The notes under the pieces were generated by a model, which saw only the letters and a list, made by a program, of their open reading frames with translations, ran no database searches and was not told the DNA's origin. A stretch of DNA of 64,000 nt from Calamus simplicifolius (lineage: Eukaryota > Streptophyta > Magnoliopsida > Arecales > Arecaceae), in the NCBI GenBank assembly GCA_900491605.1, contig UESW01005079.1:51034-115033 (forward strand). Direction: 5' to 3'. This document shows positions 57,006-64,000 of this stretch, piece after piece; within the stretch, counting starts at the first letter, position 1, and each line of letters starts with the position of its first letter. The position numbers and the translations under genes were made by a program.

Positions 57006-57097
57006 TTTGCACGCGGGTGAGGGTGATATGCCTCAGCATGGACTCCTGGGCCATGGGACGCAGCCTAAAGGGTGTGTTAGGCCGGCCAGTGCAACAG

Positions 57098-57984
57098 CTA
57101 GGGATGGCAACGGCCTGAAAATAGTTCCTTGTTAGAAAAAAATATTTTAATTTTTTATCCTGTTAAGTTATTATAGTTAACAAAGCAAGGACGAAGATAT
57201 CCGATCGGATAAACTGATATCCACCGGATACCCATTTACCCATTTATATAAAAAAATAAAATTATTTTATTAAATTTATAATTTATTAAAAATTAAAAAA
57301 ATAATTTTTTTAGGATAAGATGAAGATTAATTGAGAATAATCAGATGATATTGATACATATAAGAGATTCTTCGACTACTAAATGGTTTGATTTAGTTCT
57401 CTTAGAAATGCATATTAGCTTTAATACAGTAACAAACGAAAATGAAGATTTTCAATGCAACAACCGTAAAAAAAAAGAATACATTCAAATTTTAAAGCAA
57501 AAAATAAAGAGATATATTTTTAAAAAATAAAGAAAAGAGATGAGTGTATCAGATAAAGAAAAAAGTATTGAAGGACGTCGATAGGGCAGCGATTGGCGAA
57601 GATAAACGATGGAACTAGGTTCGTCTGGCTTTCATGTTCAGAACTTCAAATCGGCTTTGTGAAAGAAGGAAAGTAAGAGATGGTTGCGTGAAAGAAAAAG
57701 AGTAAGAGTCAGAAAGAATAAATTTAAATATTTTACTATATATATTTTTATTTTTTATTTTTTTTATTTTTAATATATTAATGTATAAATATATAATTTA
57801 AATATATTATATTAAAGCTAACAGGGATAGGGATAAGGCGAAGAATATCATCGGGCCATTTATCCGTTTAGCCATTAACAAAAATCTCAGTTATCCGTTA
57901 AGCCGTTTAGACCGAGGATTCTCGACCCGTTAAAAATGGTACCGATCGGATAAACGGCCAAACGGGGAAAGTTGCCATCCATAG
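57098..57984. mobile_element. Short element with 14-bp terminal inverted repeats
   Basis: Begins CTAGGGATGGCAAC and ends with the reverse complement of CTATGGATGGCAAC (13 of 14 match). The interior is AT-rich, with ATCCGATCGGATAAAC-type motifs repeated near both ends. No coding sequence and no convincing target duplication. Possibly a hAT-like or MITE-like non-autonomous element. Confidence 0.55.
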
Positions 57985-58040
57985 TGACCGTTTGACATGC
58001 CAACCAATCATTTCCAACAAGCCCAAGAATTGACCTATGG

Positions 58041-59058
58041 TTCACATGTAGACATGGGCACTGGGCCGGGTCGCCCATGGCCCGACCCAGGCCGGCATGA
58101 ACCGAGTCGTGCCAGGCCCGGCCCGATTGCTATAGTACCAGACCGTGCTAGGCACGGCCCAAAAAAGGGGGTCATGCTAGGCTTAATACCATGCCCACGA
58201 ATCAAGCCTGGCACGGCCTATAAGGGCATACAGCCTCAGTGTCATCATCGCCACCATTCTCTTCGTCTTCCTTGCCTCCACCTCTATTCACCTCTTCCTT
58301 CGATTCATCTCCCACTCCTCCGAAATCTCACCTTCATCGTCGTCCTTTTCCTCCTCAATGCTGCCTCATCCACCACCACCGCTCCACCACAGCCGATTCA
58401 TTGGTGCTCTTCAATGAGGAGAAGAAGATCCTGATCGAGTCCCTCCCTCTCTTCTCCTTGGCCTCCTCGGTCGTCATGCTTCCCAGGTCGTCGCTTGACT
58501 ATGTTGTATGCCTCTCCCCCTTCCACCCCCACGACGAGCTTTGCCTCCTCCATGTCTGCCGCCACGCTTTCCACTCCCCCTGCATCGACGCCTAGCTTCG
58601 ATCCACCTCTCTGCGCTCCTCCTTCTCCCTCCCCACCCTGCCCCTCCAGCCACCTATGGCGGCGACAGTGGAGGATCCTCCCAGATCCAGCAGCTTCTGC
58701 ATCGAGATCGGCAGCGTCAGCCACCAGAGGATGCCCACGGAGGAGGATGCCGCTGGAGCTGCCACCTCCCTCTCGGCTCTGCCTTCGCCTCCGCCTCCGC
58801 CACCGCAGCAGCAGCCTGGCAGGGCTTATCATGCCTTGCACGGCCCATGACGGGCCATGCCAGCATGGCCGGTGGCATGCCAAAATGGGCTGCGGGACGT
58901 GCGGGCTCCAAATTTTTTTTTACCGAGCCATGCTGGGCTCCAAATTTTTTTTACGGGCCATGCCTGGCATGGTTAATTTTTTTTTTGGCCCAGAGGGCCT
59001 GGGCCAGGCCATGCCATGCCATGCTAGGCACGGCCCAGTGCCCATCTCTACTCACAGG
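58041..59058. mobile_element. hAT-like non-autonomous element carrying a RING-H2 gene fragment
   Basis: The body 58049-59050 (1002 bp) has 19-bp terminal inverted repeats with one mismatch (TAGACATGGGCACTGGGCC / TAGAGATGGGCACTGGGCC). It is flanked by TTCACATG (58041-58048) and CTCACAGG (59051-59058), an 8-bp target duplication matching at six positions; 8 bp is the hAT size. The GC-rich subterminal zones are full of GGCCATGC and GGCACGGCC motifs. The interior holds an ATL-type fragment; no transposase was seen. Confidence 0.75.
58236..58830 (+). pseudogene. Captured ATL-type RING-H2 ubiquitin ligase fragment
   Basis: In order but in shifting frames: a membrane helix (IATILFVFLASTSIHLFLRF, 58240-58300); the GLD-like region (IESLPLFSLASSVVMLPRSS, about 58435-58490); the RING-H2 core (VVCLSPFHPHDELCLL, HVCRHAFHSPCIDA, 58500-58594); and a tail motif SFCIEIGSVSHQR (about 58690-58730). 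The first zinc Cys is Tyr, the expected Trp after IDA is TAG, and the last CxxC pair is lost. ATL proteins are membrane E3 ligases; this copy cannot fold a normal RING and is a captured fragment. Confidence 0.75.
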
Positions 59059-59204
59059 ACGCTAGTGCTATCGCTGCTTTCTTGGTACAACAACGGTCTA
59101 ATGCCCTAAAAATAATTTTAGATCAAATAAAAATATATATTATATATTTATAATTTAAATGTATTTGTTATTTATAAATTTTTACTCAAGTTTAAGTCAC
59201 ATAG

Positions 59205-59745
59205 TTTCGATCCGCTAATGAATTAATTAGAGAGGGACTTGGAGCATTACAAATGGTATCAGAACCGATTCGAATGTGCGAAAGATATGGGCATAAGCGA
59301 TAAGTGTGAGAAAAGGGCTACTCATGGAACCGTGGTAGAGTTTCATTATGGCATGAAGCCATCCTTGCATTGCCAACAATCGGATTCAGGGTACATTCTG
59401 CCTAATTTATGGTGTACGACAAAAAAACATTGCACTATGAGAGGGCATATTATAATATCGTAAAAATAGTCTTACATCGCTAATGATTTAATTGAAATGG
59501 ACTTGGAGCATTAAAAATGGTATCAGAACCATTCAAATGTGCCAAAGATATGGGCATAAGGGATAAGTATAAGAAAATGGCTACTTATAGAACCGTAGTA
59601 GAGTTTTATTATGGCATGAGCCATCCTTGCATTGCCAACAATCAAATTTAGGGTACATTCTACCTAATTTATGGTGTACGAAAAAAAAAAAAACTTTGCA
59701 CTATGAAAGGGCATATTATAATATCGTAAAAATAGTCTTACATCG
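59205..59745 (+). repeat. Tandem 264-bp units with a tRNA-Met primer-site-like motif
   Basis: Unit 1 (about 59205-59470) and unit 2 (about 59471-59740) share GACTTGGAGCATTA, TGGTATCAGAACC (59254-59266 and 59518-59530), GATATGGGCATAAG, CCATCCTTGCATTGCCAACA and GGGCATATTATAATATCGTA. The word TGGTATCAGAACC is nearly the retrotransposon primer-binding site. A partial third unit may follow. It may derive from LTR-primer-site units of a short retroelement. Confidence 0.7.
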
Positions 59746-60109
59746 CATTAAAAAAAATGTTATATGTTTGTAACTCAAATTCACCTTATAAGAGAAACAA
59801 ATTATAATATCCTAAATATAGTCTTATATCAAATGAAAAAGAAATGTGTCATATGTTTATAATTTAAATTTATTTATTATCAATTAATTTTATTTAAATT
59901 TATAGATTATATGGTTTAAATTTGTTAATTGTTTAATTAGGTTAGTAGATAAATTTGAAGCGTTATAAATAGGCCAACGATGACTCTTACTTACCGACGA
60001 AGGCCTATTCACGACAAATGGTCGCGACCGTGAGCAACCTCAAAACCCGAAAAAGTTTGCCACATGGTCTCCCTCACGATATAGAAATATAGCAAGCATG
60101 AAAAAACTA
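59746..60109. other. AT-rich spacer
   Basis: Contains a decayed partial repeat of the preceding unit (AGTCTTATATCAAATGAAA), then an unassigned stretch up to the LINE. Confidence 0.4.
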
Positions 60110-63100
60110 GTTCTTCATCCATCAGCGGTTCCCACTAAGGCCCCCCAGATGATGCAAGCAGAAGATCGGTCCCATGACTCTATAGTTGCTCTACTCAGAA
60201 AGGCCATCCAGCCGAAGGCCACTGTAGAGGCTATGGATAGTCTGGATCAGTGTCCCTTGGAGGAGTGATCCCTGCAAGCTGTTCGCCTGATGCAGAGATG
60301 TCAGGGGTTTTGGTTGCCCCCCCCTTTCTGAATGAAGATCCTTATATGGAAATGTTAGAGGAGCCCTGAAACCTTCGTTTCACTCCTCTTTTAGGAGGCT
60401 GATGCAGCTTCATAATTGTGATATTTGTATCTTGCTGGAGACTCGCTTGTCTAGCGATAGTCTGGCCTATGTTAGAAGATAGATATCTAGATCTTGGTCT
60501 TCTTATGCTATAGAGTCTGAGGGTCTATCTGGTGGCATTATGGTGTTGTGGAGGCCTACTGATATTAGAGTTGATGCTTTTTATCTATGTGGTCAGCAGG
60601 TTGCCCTTGTTATATTAGAAGGCTCGTTGCCCCCCGTGGCTTTTGTCGGGTGTTTATGCTAGTACCGATTTTTGGATCTGCCGTTCTCTTTGGGACGAGA
60701 TCCTGTCTCTGCTTTCTCAGGGAATTCCTACCCTGTGTGCTGGTGATTTTAACTGTATTTTGGAGGCTAATGAGAAGAGAGGGGGTAGGCAATTTGTGGA
60801 GACTGCTGGTATTTCTGAGTTTCAGACTTTCATAGCTTCTGCTAATCTGCTGGATTTGGGGTTCCAGGAGCCTAATTCACCAGGTGTAATAACCGTCATG
60901 GCTCTGCTAGAGTGTCGGAAAGGTTGGACAGGGTTCTCGCCACGGCAGATTGGATTCGTCCTTTCCTTCTACTACTGTTACACATCTTTCCAGGATTGCC
61001 TTCGATCATTGCTCTCTCCTAATCACCACTGATGCAGCTGCTCAGAGAAGGGGTCAGTTTAGATTTGAGAAATTTTGGACTTCTTATTCTGCTGCCCGCT
61101 CCTTAATCTCTCAGGTCTGGCATATTCCAGTTAGAGGGAGTGCTACTTATAGATTATCTCGGCGTCTTGAGCTGGCTAGGCGCCGACTGTCCAGATGGAA
61201 TAGAGAAGAGGTTGGTGATATTATTCAGCAGATTGAACAGACTGAGCACACTATTGTTTCGCTTTAGGACAAGGAAGATCGGTATGGCTATTTGCAGGAT
61301 TTCGACCTTACTACTCTTCGATCTAGCCTTGCTCTCCACCACTCCCTCCTCCGCAGCAGGAGATGTATTGGAGGCAGATATCACATATTCAGTGGATCAA
61401 GGAGGGGGATAAGAACACTAGATTTTTCCATCAGCTACCTTAAAGCGTCGAGCGACGAATCAGATTCGGCGGCTTGTTGATGAGGAGGGTAATGTCCAAA
61501 AAATAGTGAGGCTATTGGGGACCAGCTTCTTCAATTTTTTCGTTCTCGATGGACTGAGATCTTGGGGGTTGGGTTCCCTGTGTGCTCTGTTCCACCCTCT
61601 CAAAGGTTATTGAGGCTAAGAATGACTGTCTTTATGGAATCTGGGTCCTGATAAGGCCCCAGGACCTGATGGTTTTCCCCCTTCTTCTTTCGTCACTATT
61701 GGGCTATTGTGAGATAGGATGTTTTTCAGGCCATCCAGCTTGTCTTTCAGGCCAACTCCATCCCCCTGATTGGAATAGGACCCTTATAGCCCTGGTGCCG
61801 AAACGGCCTGATGCTTCCAAGCCTCAACATTTCTGCCCTATCAGTCTCTGCACCACTCTATATAAGATTTGTACTTGCCTCCTAGCTTCTCGGCTGCGAG
61901 TGGTTACTCCGCATTATTTCTCCTGAGCAGGAGGCTTTTCTTAGAGGGCGGTGCATTTCTGATAATGTCTTTTAGCTCAAAAGTTATGCATGATCTCCAT
62001 AGGGCTCCTATTCGTCACTGATTAATGGCTATCAAGATGGATATGGAAAGAGCTTATGATAAAGTGAGTTGGGAGTTCCTATATAGAGCTCTTCAGGAGT
62101 TTGGGGTTGCTGAGCCTTTTATAGCCTGGATTAGGGCCTGCATTCAGTGGCCGTCTTTCTCTATCATTGTTAATGGTAGTCAGACGGACTATTTCCAGTC
62201 TGCTGTTGGTCTCAGGCAGGGCTGTCCGCTCTCACCTTTCCTGTTCATCCTCACAGCTGATGCTCTTTCTAGGGCTCTACATCAAGCTCAATAGGCTTAT
62301 GCTATGTTCCCTATAGTGCGGGACCCCAAGGGCCATCGCTATCTCACCTGCTTTTTGCTGACGACTGTATCTTGGTGGGGAGGGCCACTATCAGCAATGC
62401 TACCGCTTTTGAGTCAGTGATTCAGTCTTATTGCAGAGCTTCTGGATAGAAAGTTAACCTTGATAAATCCATGATTTGCTTCAGTCTGAAGACCAACCTT
62501 CATGTGAGGCAGACCATTAAGTTTATTTTGGGGATCTCTGCTCAGGCTGATCGGCTTTCCTATCTGGGCATTCCGATTACAGGAGATGGCCATGGTGTTC
62601 TGATATCCTTGACCTTGAGCGCGGGTCAGGGCTCGTTTGGATGGGTGGAGGTCACTGAGTTATCTATGATGGGCAGGCTCACCCTTATTCGCTCTGCTTA
62701 CTTCTTCTCTTCCTCTCTACATTCTATCCAATGCAGCCATTTCGGTGACTTGCTTGAGGCATGGAGAGATGGTTTCGAGATTTCCTTTGGGGTTCGATGC
62801 AGGATGGCCATGGGATCCACCTGGTGGCTTGGGATGTTGTTTGTATGCCGATATCGGAGGGAGGGCTTGGGATTCAATCCCTCATTGTGATGGAGGCATT
62901 GACCGCTAGGCACGCGACGAGATTCTTGCTTGATCCTGACTATTTATGGAGCTCGTTTATGCATGCTAAGTATGGTGATTGGACCACTTACACACCTCCC
63001 CAGCCTACTCGTGCCTGCTCTTTCTTCTGGAAAGAGGTGTGTCATCATGCTTCGGCTATGCTACCTCGTGTCTTGTGGATGATTGGTGATGGTACTTCTA

Positions 63101-63852
63101 TTGATGTGCTTAGGGATACGTAGCTGGCTGATATTCCATTGTCCCGATGGCCCACCTTTATGAGCACTGACATTGCTTTGGTACGAGAGTTATTGACTTA
63201 ATTGCTCAGGATTGCACTGCACATACCTCCCGTGTTGCCACTCTTTTTGGGGCAGAGCTAGCCCGGCGTATTTTGTCCATCCCTCTTATATCGGACAGAG
63301 TTTCAGACACCAGACTTTGGAGGAGATCCTATACGACTCGTGCTCCGACTAGGGATCTTATACAGGAGTATAGGCCACAGCCTAGGCAGTTACTAGATGT
63401 CTCTTGGATTTGGAAGCTTCCCATTCACCATAGAGTGCGGCTGTTCATTTGGAAGCTGGCTTGGGACTGCCTTCGAACCTGCTCTCTGCTCTCGAGTAGG
63501 GGTTTGACGATCCAGCCTATGTGCCCATTATGCGGGTGGAGGAGGAGACTGCTGACCATGCTATCTTCACTTGCGACGGTGTTAGATTAGTCTGGCAGAT
63601 AGCAGGTTATCAATCCTGGCCTGATAGTAGCAGCTCTTGTCGTTCTTCTTTTCTGAGGATGATTCGGCAGGGCAGGCAGAGGGCACACCTCGGTTGAGCT
63701 CTTCGGCTGCTTATATTTCTTATTAGGTATGGCTGGCTCGGAATAGGAAAATTTTTTCTGATAAAAGTGACCCCTCCACAAGATCCTTAGGACACTCTGT
63801 CCCTCTCTGATGAATACATGATCCACCAGTCAGGACTTCATATTGACAGACC
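60110..63852 (+). mobile_element. L1-type LINE, nearly complete ORF2, interrupted at 3' end
   Basis: Plus-strand L1-type non-LTR element. 60110-60330 may be the end of ORF1 (AIQPKATVEAMDSLDQCPLE). ORF2 starts about 60334 with MKILIWKC. Endonuclease motifs: ETRLSSDSLAYVRR and AGDFNCILEANEKRGG (about 60738-60785). Reverse transcriptase: KMDMERAYDKVSWEFLYRAL, VGLRQGCPLSPFLFIL (62025-62294), then the catalytic LLFADDCILVG near 62350 in another frame. The zf-RVT block WKLAWDCLRTCSLLSSRGL and PMCPLCG lies at about 63432-63585. Stops and slips break it in many places. The 3' end is missing because a Copia LTR begins at 63853. Confidence 0.88.
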
Positions 63853-64000
63853 TGATGGGAAAGAATCCGTGTACGAGCAAATACTAGCAGACCATAATAC
63901 GCAGCGGAATAATAAATAAAAATGCGCAAACCACACAATCACAGAAACACCAAGATTTACGTGGAAAATCCCTTCAAGATAAAGAAAAAAAAAACCATGG
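63853..64000 (-). mobile_element. Left end of a second young Copia copy (or solo LTR)
   Basis: Starts TGATGGGAAAGAATCC and matches the first 148 bp of the LTRs at 11101 and 15785 with only about two or three differences. LINE sequence lies directly to its left (flank AGACC), with no primer site there, so this is the outer edge of a minus-strand element or a solo LTR continuing beyond the window. Confidence 0.9.

Larger units (their letters stand above)
53478..57014. mobile_element. Pack-MULE-like foldback element with captured PAL and S-domain kinase fragments
   Basis: The element body 53487-57005 (3519 bp) is flanked by a 9-bp target duplication, TTTGCATGC (53478-53486) and TTTGCACGC (57006-57014), the size typical of Mutator-like elements. 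The ends are inverted (left CGAAAGACTTTGTAC; right reverse complement GGGAAAAGTCTTTGTAC). Unique arms 53487-54118 and 56381-57005 are inverted copies of each other. They are followed by inverted tandem arrays (54119-55159, 55672-56380) and a central loop. No transposase is present, so it is non-autonomous. It is a candidate hairpin RNA source. Confidence 0.88.

Noticed and set aside
58495..59109. Long open frames over the GC-rich hAT-like element as a host gene
   Set aside because: The frames run through terminal repeats and do not follow the ATL reading order; they are composition effects.
59254..59266. Functional primer-binding site of a complete LTR element
   Set aside because: One base differs from the usual site, and no LTR ends, polypurine tract or coding region accompany it; kept only as a repeat with a primer-site-like motif.

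Overview
The window is plant nuclear DNA, most likely from a large-genome monocot such as a palm (an inference; no marker gene settles it). It is AT-rich, intron-bearing and repeat-dominated. I can support only two ordinary host genes. One is a five-exon gene on the + strand for a TVP38/TMEM64-type (VTT or SNARE-associated domain) membrane protein, with coding exons at 35770-39097 and a probable 5'UTR exon near 25.8-26.04 kb. The other is a single-exon gene on the - strand for a 153-residue protein I do not recognise (50319-50780). Nearly everything else is transposable element, often with boundaries readable to the base.

Layout: 1-8776 is a three-layer nest. A degenerate Tork/Tnt1-like Copia (+) is interrupted by a Tat-like Gypsy (-), which is itself interrupted by an LTR element with 2-kb LTRs (-). 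10228-10678 is a 5'-truncated RTE-type LINE with a perfect 19-bp target duplication. 11096-16413 is a complete young Copia (-) with target duplication GCTTC; a second copy of the same family starts at 63853. 17752-24526 is an older Copia (-) with one clipped LTR. 25.8-39.1 kb is the VTT gene; its roughly 9.7-kb first intron holds a RE1-like Copia (-) whose 5' end is scrambled. 43837-45608 is a 1.76-kb solo LTR with target duplication GTTAC. 49186-49284 holds an 81-bp LINE tail. 51.4-52.3 kb and 60.1-63.85 kb hold two members of one L1-type LINE family.

The most interesting part is 53.5-59.1 kb, where three DNA transposons lie side by side. The first, 53478-57014, is a Mutator-like element with long inverted arms and a 9-bp target duplication. 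Each arm carries a fragment of phenylalanine ammonia-lyase and an array of 22/26-bp repeats, and the loop carries an S-domain (G-type lectin) receptor-like kinase fragment. The second, 57098-57984, is a short element with terminal inverted repeats. The third, 58041-59058, is a hAT-like element with a 19-bp terminal inverted repeat and an 8-bp target duplication; it has captured an ATL-type RING-H2 gene fragment. These captured fragments in inverted or GC-rich contexts are the best candidates for new biology, for example hairpin-derived small RNAs directed at the parent genes.
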